A stretch of 64,000 bases of DNA, from contig NW_002476365.1 of assembly GCF_000189635.1 (NCBI RefSeq), positions 698,268 to 762,267 of the forward strand, read 5' to 3'. A program made the translations under genes and the position numbers. Of this stretch, positions 13,036 through 26,604 are shown piece by piece. Origin of the DNA: Tetrahymena thermophila SB210. Taxonomy: Eukaryota > Ciliophora > Oligohymenophorea > Hymenostomatida > Tetrahymenidae. The stretch's first letter is position 1; every line of letters begins with the position of its first letter. Below the pieces are notes generated by a model. The model saw only the letters and a list, made by a program, of their open reading frames with translations, was not told the DNA's origin and did no database searches.

Positions 13036-13151
13036 TTTAATAGTTTTTTTAGGGATAAATAGTTAAATATTGAAAAAGTTAAAACTTAAAAAATTTAGAA
13101 AATATAACAAACAATCTTTCTTTAAATTGTTAATTATTTCTTTTTTTAAAA

Positions 13152-14129
13152 ATGAACAATCTTTCTCAGGGATAATTAGTTTAGTTGTCAGTGAATTATG
13201 AAAAAATGAATTGTGTTTATGAAGAATTTAATTTGATGAAATAAGTGATTTAATTTTAATAAGATCTTGACCATAACGAAAGAAGTTTATTAGCTTATGC
13301 TTCTGATACTATTTTACGTTAAAAAATAGTAACTTTAGATTAATTGAAAGAGTTAGAAAAATAATCTGAATTTTCAAATATCAATAAAAAAAAATATTTT
13401 GATAGCTACAAATAAACTGTAATTGATGAACTTTTTAAACTGTTTAAAGAAATTCAAGAAGTGTTAGATCATCTTTTGAGTAAAGAAAATTTGGTAATTT
13501 TACACTTAAATTTTAAATTTATTTATAATAAATTTGATAGATGCAAAATTTTATTCTATTAAACACATTTTCTTACCGAAATATTATAATCAAACAAGCA
13601 ATTATTTAACTTCAAACAAAAAAATAATCAAAAATAATAAATTAGTTAATATTATTAATTTTATTGTTTGGAATTAAAAATTTTGAATATTAACCACTTT
13701 AAATTATTCTAGAAAATAAGCTCTAAAGTTTTTTACTTAAGACTGAAGGGTAGATACCATAAGTATTTAGCTAATTGTATTGAGCAAGAAGATTTGAAAA
13801 ATCTATCAATCTATTGTGCTTTTTTGTTTTTATCTTAAAGCTTTGAGTTAGCACAATCATTAAGACCTTGCCATTACTATAGGTGGGCTATAGGAGTAAG
13901 TTTCTCTAACTTTCATTATGATTATTTTAATGATTTAGAAAAAGCATACAGAATTGCAAAGCAAACTTTTGAAGATATGATTAATATTTGTTTTTATCTT
14001 GATTGTAATAGCGATTATAAATTAACAGATTTAGAAAATACCATTAAAAATAATTATGAGTTTTATAAGGAGAAATTTGAGTAAGCTGATAAAAATTAAT
14101 AAATTTAAATAAATCATTTAATATTTTGA
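13152..14129 (+). CDS. Divergent 14-3-3 protein
   Basis: Exons 13152-13493 and 13713-14129 (219-base intron, phase 0) give 252 residues, the usual 14-3-3 length. The helix pattern matches the family throughout: LVQLSVNYEKMNCVYEEFNL (helices 1-2), NERSLLAYASDTILRQK (for ERNLLSVAYKNxxxxRR), then KKYFDSYKQTVIDELFK (for YRxxIExEL). After the intron come KVFYLRLKGRYHKYL (for KVFYLKMKGDYYRYLAE) and WAIGVSFSNFHYDYF (for LGLALNFSVFYYEI). It also has KQTFEDMI (for KxAFDDAI). Several residues of the phosphopeptide pocket are altered: GRYHKYL keeps the Arg-Tyr of the usual GDYYRYL only in part, and the conserved LNFSVF Asn is replaced by Ser. It may be a specialised or weak phosphoserine binder. Confidence 0.85.
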
Positions 14130-15202
14130 ATATACTAAAATAAGAATTTTAAAAATTAATTATTAATCTTACATCATACCTGTAATATATTTTTTTTTAA
14201 ATAAAAATGTAATATTAAATTATTTCTAACATTTATTATTCCTTCTATTTTTAACAACAGATGAAAATTAATAGCAATATAAAAATTTAAAAATAATTTA
14301 TTAAAGTTCCTGATTTATCAAACGCATTTCAAAATAGTATTTTTTATTTTGAAATTTTTGAAATTTTTTTTTTCATCCTTAAAATTAAATTTAAAACATA
14401 TAAATTTTTTTTCATTAGTTTATTAAAAAAACACATACAGTGTTTTAATTTAAAGTATCTGAAGCTTCAAGTTTATTTACAAATATATTTAAATGTATGA
14501 AATTAAAATATATTTTGACAAAAGTACCCAAAAATTAATTAATTAATTTTACAAAATATTCTTCTTAAAATTTTTATAAAAAAAAGTTTTCATATTTATA
14601 AGAAAAAACAATAACAAAAAGTAAAACAATTTCTGACAATTAAATGCATAAAAATAATACTGAGAGATATATATTAACTAACTATTTACTCACGAGCACT
14701 AAATACCATTAATTGGATAGTTTTGTAAGATAATGAACGATTTTAGGGATTAAAAAAAGATGGGCTTTCTTTAGTGTTTAAAAATTAAAATAAAATTATT
14801 TAATTAATTTAGCTTTTTGTAAAACAAATTTAAAGCTTGGAAGTTTGTTTTTTATTTTTAATAAATTTTAATTATAAATTTTGTTTGTTGAATTTTAGAA
14901 ATTAATTTAAAAAAGATATTTGACTTTTTAACAGTTTGTTTTTTTAATTTGAGAATATTTCTTATTAATGAAATAAATTATTTTATTATCTCTTGATAAA
15001 TATTTGTGACTTTAGTTTTAAGCTCTAAAATTAATTTGATAATTTTTTCTTTTTTTAAATCCTCATAAAATATTAAATACAAAAAATGTTAAATTAATAA
15101 TGTAAAACTATGATATGAATTGTACAAAACACAATGCTAACTCACACTCTTTTTGTGATTTAAAATAAATAATGTTATCATTCATAAATTATTCAAATTT
15201 TT
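14130..15202. other. Intergenic, convergent gene ends
   Basis: More than 1 kb of AT-rich sequence between convergent stops, with long poly-T and poly-A tracts. I find no RNA gene or conserved frame. Confidence 0.4.
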
Positions 15203-17307
15203 TCATTTTAAGTATTTAGAATTGATTTAAGAAAAACTCAAAAGAATAAATCTTAGCTAATAAAAGTTGGATTGAAGACCATAAATGGGCCAATTAACTT
15301 TTTGAAAGCAATATTTTGTTAGATTAATGCTTTGGCTTGTTAGCTATATTATTTTAAACGCTAAGAATGTTTTTCTGCATTTGTTTCTGTAAAAGAAATA
15401 CTAGCATGTGTTAAATTAGGTATCTACAATATTTGGAATTCTAAATGATTAATGTATTCTTAAGAAAGCCTCTTTCTAATTTATTTAGTTAATAAATAAA
15501 ATAAGAATCTATTAAAAATGAATCGTATTTACTGTTTGTAGTCATTGGTTAAATCTAAATTTACTTAGCTTAAATTTGTAGGTGTTTTACTTAAATGGTC
15601 AGCAAATGTAATTAGTTGCAAATTTTCAATATCATTATTTCTTTTTTTAATTCAAAATAATTTTTCATTAAAAATTATACTAGCTAAATTCAATTTACTT
15701 TAGCGATACCTTCAAGATTTCAAGATTTGTGCATTTATGAAGGTTTTAAAATACTTCTAAACAATCAGTTGAATTATTAGCTGCCATTCTATTATTTTTA
15801 TAAAGTGATCTATATATAGCTCAGATTGCAAAAATAAGCAATTTACCTGAAATTTATGTCTAGATACTTGAGGTATTATGATTAAAATATTGTGTTCATG
15901 ATTTAACTTGGAGTTTCGTTTAGCTTACCCCTAATTTTATTAAAATAATCCTAAAATGTTTATGAAATTAATAAAAGAGCTTACTTATATAAATCCAAGA
16001 CAAATTTTTGTAATCTAGAATTTTTAAGAGCATTTAAGAATGTTAGTATACCACTTGTGTATGAGCTTGTAAAGTTTAAATCAAGATATTCTAACTGAGG
16101 AAGTCTTTCAAAAATAAAGCTGAAATTTTCAAAGAAATTACTTTTACTCTATCCATACTCCAATTATTAGCAATTTATAAAAATTTCTTTCAAATTAGAT
16201 GGAAAACTTTATGGGTTTTTTAAGCACTCAAAAAAATTGCTAAATTCAACAGCTTAGCTATTAAAATAATAAAATATTCAGATTTTGCTTTAATGAAAAA
16301 TCTTAACTTCAAATTTAAGTCAATAGATTTTAGGCTATTCAATTTAATGATATCATGAAATCCATCTATTTATTTATATTAAAATAAATTTAATCAATCG
16401 AAAATATAATTAATTATCTTTTAATTTTTTTTTGGAATATTATTTTCTATGCTTTTTTGACCTAATAATTATTTGTTTATTAAAAAGACGAATTATTTTA
16501 TAATTAAATATTACCAAACTTTTTTATATCTACTTTATGCAAATGAGCTGAAGAATTAACACTGTTTGTTTAAATAGAAATGTTTAACAATAATTTAAAA
16601 CGCATTAAAACTTACGAGAAATCTATGATTAATCTGTTCAGTTTTGGGAATAGTCTGCTTATTGATTTTAATATTTAAGACAATCCATAAAGTGATAGAT
16701 AGTTTCCACTATTATCAATATTATTTATATTAAAACTTATTTTTATAATTATTATTACTTACATAAGATTCAAAGATAAAAGTTCTAAATCTTATTAGAA
16801 GGTACTTAATAGATCATCTAAATAATGGGCATCATCTTAATAGAGATAGCAAAATCTATTTTATATAAATATTAATAAATAAAATAATTAATCTAATACT
16901 TTTATATAGAATTACTTTACTTCTAGGAATAGTTTTTTTACATTCAGCTATAGCTTATTATTATAAACTAAATTCTTGATTTTTGTAAATAAAAAATGAG
17001 AATACTGCTTAAAGTTTGAAAATCTATTTAAAATAATATCATTTTCTTATTTAGAATATGCTTTTATTATAATTACGATATATTCGCTGTGTTAATTTGT
17101 TATTTAGAGATTGCATATTTATCAAGAATAAAATTTTCAAACTTATCTTCATCCATTTTAGTTCTTTTAAGATGTTATTTTTAATATCGTTTATTTTAAA
17201 ATATGAACTTACTAATTAGCTAAATCATTTTCTACAATGAATTAAATTTTATTTTTTTAAGACTGAGAATCTAGAATAACTTTATAATATAATTATTTTT
17301 TATCCAT
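15203..17307 (-). CDS. Leucine-rich-repeat protein
   Basis: Read on the minus strand from ATG 17307, the gene begins MDKKQLYYKVILDSQSQ. It splices through a 49-base intron (17164-17212) into TKMDEDKFENFILDKYA, and continues through several exons to TGA at 15203-15205. The last exon ends with NWPIYGLQSNFYQLR and then SKYLK. Repeated Leu/Ile/Asn units appear, for example IKNLVYNNKLQLNVKKLFL and LLSTFQQDLELLSLNL, spaced about 25-75 residues apart and interrupted by AT-rich introns. This is the usual look of the many ciliate LRR proteins, which are generally protein-binding scaffolds. Exact exon borders beyond the first intron were not resolved. No catalytic or membrane segment was noticed. Confidence 0.65.
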
Positions 17308-18027
17308 TTTAGTTCACAAGATGAGGTTTATTGTCTTTATTATTTTACTTTCTATAATCTGAATTTTTATGAAATTTTAATTTGATTTCTATCAATAAAA
17401 ATCTTAAAAAAAAAATAAATAATAGATCTTCATATATCCACAATTTTAATATCCAAAATGCATTTTTTACAACATTTTATTTGTATAAATATTTAAGATA
17501 AAATAATGTATTAAAAATTTTAAAAAGAGCTTAATAATTGTAAATTATATTATTAATGCAATTGGAATACATTTTTTTGTTATTTTTGATTAGATTTATC
17601 AAAAATTAATTAAAAAAAAATTATTTTTCAATTATTTAATTTTTTTCATAAAAAGTAAATAAAATTTAAATAACTATTTTATTCATTTTTTTTTATAAGA
17701 TCCACCACCCATAAAAATAATTATCATGAGATTTAGTTTACAAGATTAGACCCTTGAATATTAAATGAGGGTATGAGATGTAAATTTTTTAATAATAAAA
17801 GCAAATAAATTATAAAAACTAAAATTAGTTTATAATTTTTAAAATTAATTTATAGAGATTTTTGATTGAGAATAAATAATAATTAACAGATTAAATGTAT
17901 ATATACATTAATTAAATAATGATAAAGAACATAATTATTTTATGAAAGAGATTATTTAAAATATTGGATTATTTATTTTATTATTTATATTAATTTAGTT
18001 TAAATTATCATTTTATTTTCCTTTTAT
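17308..18027. other. Intergenic, AT-rich
   Basis: Spacer between two minus-strand genes with no recognisable gene. A small higher-GC island (TCCACCACCCAT) lies at about 17700. Confidence 0.4.
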
Positions 18028-20790
18028 TCACTATATCTAGTTCTTTAATTTTGATTTTTTAAAGTTTTAATTTATTCGATCTACTTCTTTATCAAATTTT
18101 TATTATGAATTTTCTTGAAAGTGTTAGCTATTTTCTGCAATGAGCTCATCTTCTGTAAAAAGATATTCTTTGTTGAAATTGCTATTTTCTCCATTTTAAG
18201 GTGTATGCTAATACTCTTGCATGTAATTATTCATACCATCAAATAGATTAATTCTTTTAGGATAAAGGGCTTCAAGTTCAGTTTGATTTGATCTATTGGA
18301 ATGATACATTCCATTAGAATAATATTAATCATTTGCAGAACTTAATTACTAATTTATTCCTATTCTCTCAGTTTCTTTTGATTGTGGAGATATCATATTA
18401 AATTTATTGTCGTTAGTGACATTATTTTCTGCATTATTACCACCATTTATGTACAATTAGCTATTTAGAGTATGATCTGTTTTTATTTTATTTTAATTTT
18501 AATTCGTTTCTTAAATTGTGTCAGAGCTTCTTATTATTTACAAACTTTTTTATGGTTAGTTGACCTCCAAATTGAAATGAAGATGAATAGGCTCATTATC
18601 ATAATTTTCATGTTCTTCATTACTGTTATTATCTTCATATTCTTGCTACTCATTTTAGTTTTATTCTTCATAATTCTTTTGTTCAGGTGGTGGAATTTTA
18701 ATATAAGAAGAATGACGTCTATGAAATTTTTTATGAAGCTAATCATCATAAACTTTTATAGATTAAAGCTGTTAGTTACTTAAAACATGATTTGTTCCTC
18801 TTCTTCTATTTCTGTTCGATCCATCTTACTATGTAATGTCAAACTATTATATGAATTACTTTTACATCATTTTCATCTTATTATTATCATCACTCTTTGG
18901 ACTTGAGCTTTTACTGTTTGCAATTTTTATGACTTAGAGATTGCTATTAATACTTTTCATATCTACTTTAGGAGAGTCTACATGGATTTGAGAAAATGCT
19001 AGATTTGTAAGTCTTCTATTAAGATCTTTTCTACCATCATTTGGTTTACTTTTAGCAGATTTCTTTTCAGTTTTATTAGTATTTATATCCTAATTTTAAT
19101 TCTTATTAAAAACAGCATTAAAGCTCCCTGTTAGCTTGTCTTTTTAAGTATTTTTACTGTTTGATATTTTTTTATTACGTATTTAGAACTAACTTTGATA
19201 CAATTCCTCTTTGCTTTAAATTAGTTTTTAAGATTCTCTTTATTCCTCATTTTGAGTGAACAATGCAGCTTGCATAGCATATCTCCTCTAGCTAGTAGAG
19301 CTCAGTTAGGAATTGTTTTAAACCATTTTTTTCTCTGCTGCTAAGAATTCTTTTATTACTTAATATAAATTTGGCTTTTGCTTCTTTTCATTTCCTGTAC
19401 TAACAAGATTTTTAATCTGTTTTCTTGTTTTGTGCAAAACTTTTTTCTTCCTTCTTTTGACAATCACTTTAAATACTTATTTTCCCAAGCTATAGCATTT
19501 CTAAGTGATAGGAATTTACTTGAAATTTTAGTAATGATCTTTAGCCTAAACCCTACTTAAAAGCTATGAAACTCTAAATCTAAATAATTCACCAAAATCC
19601 TAAGCTATATTTTGATTTACTTATTCTCTATAGCCTTATATTTCAGTGTATTAATTTAAGAAAGAAAATTTAAGCTGTAAGCATTTAAAAATCAACCCTG
19701 CAAGAACTCCACCAGCCAGAATCAGCCAATTTAAATAAATATCATCACTTTTATAAGTGAATTAGTTTTTTATTGCAAATACGTTGCTTTAAACTCCACC
19801 TCTGGCAGAAAAGCTTAGAATTTTTAAATTCAGTTGAGAGATTTCATCTTAAGTGAAGTAGTTTTTGCTAAACTGAACATTGTAGTGATAGGTAGACTAG
19901 TCTTAGAAACTGTTATTAATTTCATAATCATTTAATAGGTAGAGGTACTAGAACAAATCTACATATAATAAAGAATAAGAAGGTTCATCTATACTAAAAT
20001 TAAAGGGATAATTTTATATATCTCTAAAGATATCGATATTTATTTGTGATAAAGATATGCTCTGCCTTCTCTTCGCTGTCATTTCGCTAAGGAGAATTGA
20101 GTAGTAAAAGAAAAAAAATAAAGCTACAAAAAGTGATAAAATTTTATGAAGCCATAAGCTCATTTACTAATCTCCTTATCTATTCATATACCTAAATACG
20201 GAGTAAACTACTCTTTGATAATCATAAAAGGTATTTAGGTCCTTAAAAAGAAGTAAACTAGCACCAGTTACTGCAGGTATTAAAAATATTCCTAAATAGA
20301 ATAAATAATTTAAGTATTTAAAGACACTAAATGATGCTACATCGATGATATTCTACTTTTAAATGTATAATTTTTCATAAAACAGGCTTGGAATGCTTTA
20401 ATAATGATCTTATGTTTCAAGGTAAAACTTCTTTTCACTCCCGAACTTTCCCGCATACTAATCTTAGGGGTCATCTGAGTTATCGCTTTCATAATTTTCA
20501 ACGCACTTAAAATTTACTTGAGCATCATTACCAATTACTTCTTTTACAGCTTGGAAAATTATATATCTTTCATAGAATATTGTATTATTATTATTTTTAA
20601 AATCCTAAATCATTTAAGTTTCTGAATAGCTATTGCAAGTATCTTCGACTACTGGGTAATGGTATTTTTCAAGAAATGTAAAAACTCTTGTAGCAGTCTA
20701 ACGTACTTAATGAGATCTTACATTTTACACTAAACTACTAAGGGCAATAATCATAAGAAAGAATTTAAAATTTCTAAAATTGGGAAGCAT
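18028..20790 (-). CDS. Intronless multispanning membrane protein with long Q/N-rich tail
   Basis: One uninterrupted ciliate-code frame of 920 residues runs from ATG 20790 to TGA 18028-18030; I checked the phase at three distant points. It opens with a signal peptide or anchor, MLPNFRNFKFFLMIIALSS. A Cys-containing region (VEDTCNSY, NFKCVENYES) follows to about residue 140. Hydrophobic spans lie near residues 150-175 (YLFYLGIFLIPAVTG), 210-230 (ILSLFVALFFFFYYSILL) and 350-372 (WLILAGGVLAGLIF). A span of about 120 residues with FSIDEPSYSLLYVDLFQYL lies between the second and third. The last 550 residues are hydrophilic: a basic RRKKKVLHKTRKQIK patch, a His/Glu/Asn-rich stretch and Ser/Lys-rich sequence. 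The topology suggests lumenal domains plus a large cytoplasmic tail. The family is not recognised. Confidence 0.75.
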
Positions 20791-22860
20791 TCTTAAATAA
20801 ACTAAAGATGTGCTTTATAAATTAACTAATTTTTTGCTAAAATCTGGGATGGTATTAAGTAAATATGATTCCTAATCCTTTTGAAATAATAAACTGATCT
20901 TTTTTTAAATTGTTTTGAAGCATAAATTTCTATATCTAATTGTCATAAAAATTTATTTGCTTTACTAATTATGAAATAATGCTGCTTAATTAAATAAATG
21001 AATCTAAAAATTTTATTTGTTAACTATTAGATTAAATAAATTGACTATTTTAATAAAGACTTTTTGGGTTGTTTTTATTAAAATTCAATTTTACCAAACT
21101 TTAATTCAATAGGATTAAATTACCTTGATTTCTTTTCAGACAATTTGTTCTTTTCATTTACTTAATTATTATCCCTAAGATGAAGTATTTTTTTGTTTGC
21201 TCTCTTTAGTTACTAAAACTCCGATATTTAACAGACTATTCAAAAATGATATAATTTTAAAAAAAATATTGAAACCTATCTGAGCAGCAAGTAAACTGTA
21301 AGAATATAATTTATATTCATTCAGTTTTTTTATACAAATAAATATACATAAATACAATTCTATCTAAATATTTTAATATCATTTAAAAATGATTTATGGC
21401 CATATTATTATTTTTATTACAGCAAAATGTTTAGCTATGAATAAATTACTTGTTTACATATCGTTTTTTATATTTGATTGATTTGAATTTTAATTGTGTA
21501 ATTTGGGTCAAAGATTTAAATAATAGTAAGTAATATATCTTGATGAATATGCGTGTAGAAATATTTATTAAATTTACTAAAATTTATTTTTTATCAATGT
21601 TTAAATGTAAATTTATCTGGAGATTTTTTTATTTATTTAAATACCTTGTCTCAATTAACAAATATATTTTCATTTGCAATCCTATCAAAAAAAGAAGTGT
21701 TTGAATAATCGTTTATTAAATTTAATTTTGGTTATTCATGTAATGTTTTAAATAAGATTTTTCATCCAAGCAAATATTTTTTAATAATAAAGTTGTGTAT
21801 TTTTTAATTATAAAGCGAATTTTTTATGGCTATTTATTAATTGTTTGTTTATTAAGACTTAAGAAAATAAAAAATTTAGTATGTAAAAAAATAAAATTAA
21901 TTGCTGTAACAAACAGACAAATCTAAATTATGTAAAAAATAATTTTAAACAAATAAAAAAAACTGTATACAATAGGTAGATAATTAATAAATATATATAG
22001 TTTTATGTTAGTGAGAAACATAATATAAATTTTTTAGCCAATGAAGTTTTGACATTTATTAATTTATTTAACCTGCAATTAGATTGTGATAACTAACTGT
22101 GTTTTAACATTTTATTTGTTAATTTAAGTAATTTATAGTTGTTTATAATTGATGCATGCAGATAATAAGTAAGCTAATAGAATACGTACGTAAGTTATAA
22201 TGAGATATTTAGTCAGTTATCTTTTAGAATATATAAGAGTGAGTAAGTGAGTGAATGAGCAGCTTTCACTCAATTTTTCATGCTCCAAAAGATCTAAAAT
22301 TTTATTGAATTTACTTTAAATATTTTTTTCATTTAAATTAACAATTTAATATAATTTTATAGGTGTTTGCTAATCTCACAATTATTTATGTGAGGAATTA
22401 AAATTAATATCATATTTCCTATTTCAGTTGTCATCCTTTTTTTTAATAAATTAAATAAATAAATTATTTTAAATATATTTTTTGCTCATTAATAAAATAA
22501 ATAATTATAAATATATTTGTTGCATGCAATTTCATTTATAAAATTCTAAATTAATAAAATTTTAACTATATTTTATCTAATAATTGTATTATTTTGCTTT
22601 CTTATTAATTTATTTTTATTGTAGATATTTCATATTTATATAATATTTTTATTCTAAAAAAGTATGTTTGCAATTTGCTTAAAGAAATTTATATTTTTCA
22701 ATTTAGCTTATTATTCAATTTCATCGCTTTACTCTTTAATATATATTTAATGCTATTGCTTAGTTTTTTAATCTAAATTAATTTTTATCTATTTAATTTT
22801 TTCTAATAATGACTTTTCACTATAATTTTTCTTTAGATTTTCTATCTCAAAAATCAATTT
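20791..22860. other. Intergenic, about 2 kb, AT-rich
   Basis: This holds the promoter of the membrane-protein gene and the 3' flank of the Sec14-type gene. I see no conserved gene. The largest alternative frame (a 60-residue minus-strand frame around 21.2-21.4 kb) has no ciliate-code extension or family resemblance. Confidence 0.4.
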
Positions 22861-24755
22861 TCAATTTTATATTTCAAATTTATATAAATTAAAAAAAATT
22901 ACATCAGCCTCAGCTTATGTATTTAAAGGAGTGTCACTGACTTAGAATTTAGCACCTTAAGTAGTTAATTCGTATTTATCTGGGTTATGAGGAGCTTTGG
23001 AAGAAGGTCCTGTAATTTTACCTGCTAAAGCATCTCTAAGAGCTGCTAATTCCATTGCTTATCTTTCAGCTTCACTATCTTCGTCTTCTTCTCCATCTTA
23101 AACTACTTTTTCTTCTTCACCATCTTATTTCATTCCATCTTTGTACTCGCATGGGAATAATCTTTATATTAAAATAGTAATAATTAATTTAATAATAATT
23201 GTTATGATTTGGGGCTCATATCTTTAATTAGAAATTTAAATGTATTTTTAATTATTTAATAATATTTATTTATATTTGATGGAGCAAAAAAAAATAATCA
23301 GTACAATCAAAAATAAAAAAATGAATTGGTATTAATATTAATTTAATTTAAATTTACGGAGTTTCTCCAGTAGGATTCCAAGGTCCAATATTTTTAGATA
23401 GATCACACTTGCTATTTCCTCCCAAAAAATCAGGAATGTTATCAATATCAATCTGAATTAAAAATATTAAAATAAATATATAGTTATTGAGTAAGTAAAT
23501 AAATAAATTGATATTTTAATTAAATAAAAGATTAAAATAGAATAGAATTAATTTATTAATTAATTACTATTTCTAAGAGCTTTTCTTTGAATCCTGAACC
23601 TATAATTGTAATTTTATTTCTTGTTTTTTCATCTATCCAAGGTTTTATAACTGCCCAGACTCCTGAAAATAGCATGGGAGCATTTACTATAAACATTCTT
23701 CCAAGAATTTCAGGATAGTTTTCTTAGGCTACCTTAGAGGCAAGCTAGATAAAATTATAAACTTATTTTGAAAGCATTTTCATGGGAATACCCTTTAAAT
23801 CTAAAATAGTAACTGTTTAATCGACTCTATGTCCGATAGCTTGTGAACAAGTAGGAAAGATACGATTTAAGAGAATTTCGTATGATTGGATATAATACTT
23901 TATTAAACGCTCTTCGGTTGTTACTTAAAATAGTTGAGTTAGCTTTAACATTCCGATTCTTTCGATATATATTGGGCGACCCTGTTTGATTATATTTTTT
24001 TAAATTTAAAAATGATTGCTAAATTAAAAATTTTCTTAAGTATTTATGCTATTTTTAAATGCTATGAATAATTATAATAATTTTTAATTTCGATTTCTTT
24101 AAATACTCTGCTTAGTATTTCCTAAATATTTTTGCTTGACTATTTCCTATCTTTTTTTCTATTTTACTAAGTTAAAATTTAAATGATTTATTACTAGTTT
24201 ATCAGTTTTGTGATAACCATGAGGGTAATGGTGACGAACTTCAGCTAATTCATTGAAGGAGAATTTCTATTTATTAAAAAATAATACTTAAAGCTATCAA
24301 TAAGCTTAAAGCAAATGCTTTTTATGAATAGTTAAATTTTAAAATGAGTTTCATATTAAAAATGATTCACTTTTGATTCCATTTTCTCTTCTTGATTTAT
24401 TTATTTATTCTTCCTTTTGAAAAGGAGAAATGTAAATGAAAATAAATTACCATTATATTTTAAACATCATTCTTTATTCTCCAATCCAAAAAGTCAGAAA
24501 ACATCTTTTCTGTTTTGACTAAATCAAATTTTCTTGCTCTTAAAAATCTCAATAAGTAGTGGTCGTCATATTCTTTTTCAGAACATCCTTTCATTGCAGT
24601 AAATTGCCTAAATTTTTGCAATGTATCTAACTATTCTTGAGAACACTCTCCAACATTTCTGAATTTAAAAAGAAAAAAAAAATCAATCGTCTTTAATAGT
24701 AATTTTCATAGACTAATTTTTAAATTAATTACCCTGAGTTCTTATTATTGTCCAT
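22861..24755 (-). CDS. Sec14-like CRAL-TRIO lipid-transfer protein
   Basis: The exon model is the complement of 22861-23161, 23358-23452, 23568-23981, 24195-24266, 24451-24658 and 24733-24755. It sums to 1,113 bases (370 residues) with all phases matching. The CRAL-TRIO N-domain is clear: YLLRFLRARKFDLVKTEKMF then FLDWRIKNDV. The lipid-binding domain has GRPIYIERIG (the GRPVxxxxxG motif), TVTILDLKGI and NYPEILGRMFIVNAPMLFSG (for YPExLxxxxIINAPxxF). VWAVIKPWIDEKTRNKI and IPDFLGGNSKCDL (for LPxxxGG) follow. Family members exchange phosphatidylinositol and phosphatidylcholine between membranes and link lipid metabolism to Golgi transport. The last 95 residues are an added acidic tail (DGEEDEDSEAE) unlike short fungal Sec14. 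No GOLD domain is visible. Confidence 0.93.
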
Positions 24756-25668
24756 TTTCACTAGCTTTTTCAAGTTTCTAAATTATATTCACTTAAAACT
24801 AACTTTTCTTTTAATTTTTTTATTTTTGATTGTTAAACTTCAATCTTTTAAATTTTTCTTTTTATTCAATTATTTTCTTTTTGTTAATTTGATAATTATT
24901 TGATTTCTTGCATAGTTGCTAATTAATTAATTAATCAATAAATAAATCAATCAATTACTAGTTATTTAATTAACTATTTCTGCAAAATCCTATCTGTATT
25001 CACTCATTCATTCATTTTCTTTTTTTGTATTTTCTTATTATTGACATTCACTTTGATTTTAAATTCTTTTAAATGCAGGTAGGACTCTGAATATCAATCA
25101 TCATTTAATTTTTCATAAAAAAAAGTACTGCTCAAACTAAAAACAACAAAAAACTCTAATTGCAAATTAAACCATGTAAAGATCCTTCAATAATTATAGA
25201 TTTTTTTTCATATTTTGCAAAATATATTTAATAAATTACTGATTAAATACTACAATTTAGAATACTTTCTATAATACTTCAATAATATATTATATACTAA
25301 ATAAATACTGATCCTCTCAGGTATATGTAAATGCTTTATTCAAAAAAAAAAAACTAAGTAAGCCCAATACATTTTTATCAAGATTTTTTAATTTGTTTTT
25401 ACTTGATTTAGAAGTTACTCTCCCTTTTAAAAACATTAGTTAATCTTTTAAATTATCTATAAAGTTTTTTATGCAGTAACAAAAATAAAAATCAGTTAAA
25501 TTGAATTTACTTATATCCTTTAAAAAATTTGAAAATTTAATTAGATAAATATTTGATGAATAAAAACTAACACATAGAAGTATACTAATTCAAACAGTTC
25601 ATTTGAATTAGCTTTTAAGTAAATTATCTATTGTGGTTATGTTGCTATCTAAATAAAGACTTTTTTAC
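24756..25668. other. Intergenic, AT-rich
   Basis: Spacer of about 0.9 kb between the NUDIX gene's stop and the Sec14-type start, both on the minus strand. It contains simple runs such as repeated TTAA and ATTCATTC but no gene. Confidence 0.4.
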
Positions 25669-26337
25669 TCATTTAACATTTTTTTTTTCTATGGGTTCAA
25701 TATTAAAATCCTATTTTAGCATTTTTTAAAGAATCTAATGAAAATTTGGAATGCTTTCTTCATCTTTAATTTCTGAAATGTTGAATTTTTCATTCGTATC
25801 TTTGCCTAAATATTAATCTAAGTAGAAGAATTAACTGAAGATTTTTTCATGTCCTTTAGAATAGCTTTGTATAACACAACTAGCACTGAATATTAAATAG
25901 TGCTATTAAATATATATTTCATTAATTAGTAAAATTTGTTTGAGATCAAATAAATCTTACAGTGTCTTGCCTTATCACTTCATGAATATTGTAATTATTG
26001 CCAATTAAATCAACTGTATATCCAGTTTCCTCCTTAACTTCTCTTTTAATTCCATTTTCAATTAATTCTCCTAAGTTAGAGATAAATAATTTTAGATAAA
26101 GTAAATTTAACAATCTTACCGAATTCAAGTCTACCTCCTGGAAAACTCCATTAATTATGATAAGGAGGCTATTCTCTTTTGATCAATAGTATCTTTCATT
26201 TAATTAACAAATTTTTAGCATTAATTGCCACAGAAAAAGTTAAATGATTAATCTTAAATAAGAATTACCTTCCTAGGTTATTTAGAGTCAAAGACCAGTC
26301 CAGAAATACCAGTTTTAATTATTTATTTAAGAGACAT
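25669..26337 (-). CDS. NUDIX hydrolase
   Basis: The complement of 25669-25902, 25961-26070, 26120-26192 and 26269-26337 is 486 bases (161 residues). It begins MSLKQIIKTGISGLVFDSKQ. The Nudix box GGRLEFGELIENGIKREVKE continues into ETGYTV; it fits GX5EX7REUXEEXGU with the metal-binding glutamates present. The box is split by the second intron after its F codon. It is preceded by QWSFPGG, the usual WxxPGG lead-in. The rest, HYLIFSASCVIQSYS and an acidic C-terminal part, completes a small single-domain enzyme. NUDIX enzymes cleave nucleoside diphosphates linked to another moiety; the substrate here cannot be told. The four exons are joined by introns of only 49-76 bases. Confidence 0.93.
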
Positions 26338-26604
26338 TTATTAATATAATTAAATAAATAATATGCGATTATATCTAATCTTCTTATATCAATTTTATAA
26401 TATATTAGAAGCTATACGAAAATATAATTAAGGATTATTAAAAATACTTAAAATGTTTATTTAATTTATAAAATTTAACAAAATACAGATAGATAAGAAA
26501 CTTTAATAAATAAAATCTACACACAATTGTCATAAATCTTCTTTAAAATAAATTATATTTGGAGTTATTCTTTGAATAAAAATCAAATTTATAATATAAA
26601 AATA

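Noticed and set aside
18472-18783. Hydrophobic 103-residue plus-strand frame resembling a TM protein
   Set aside because: It is the antisense shadow of the His/Glu/Asn-rich tail of the intronless membrane protein on the minus strand, which is in phase over 920 codons.
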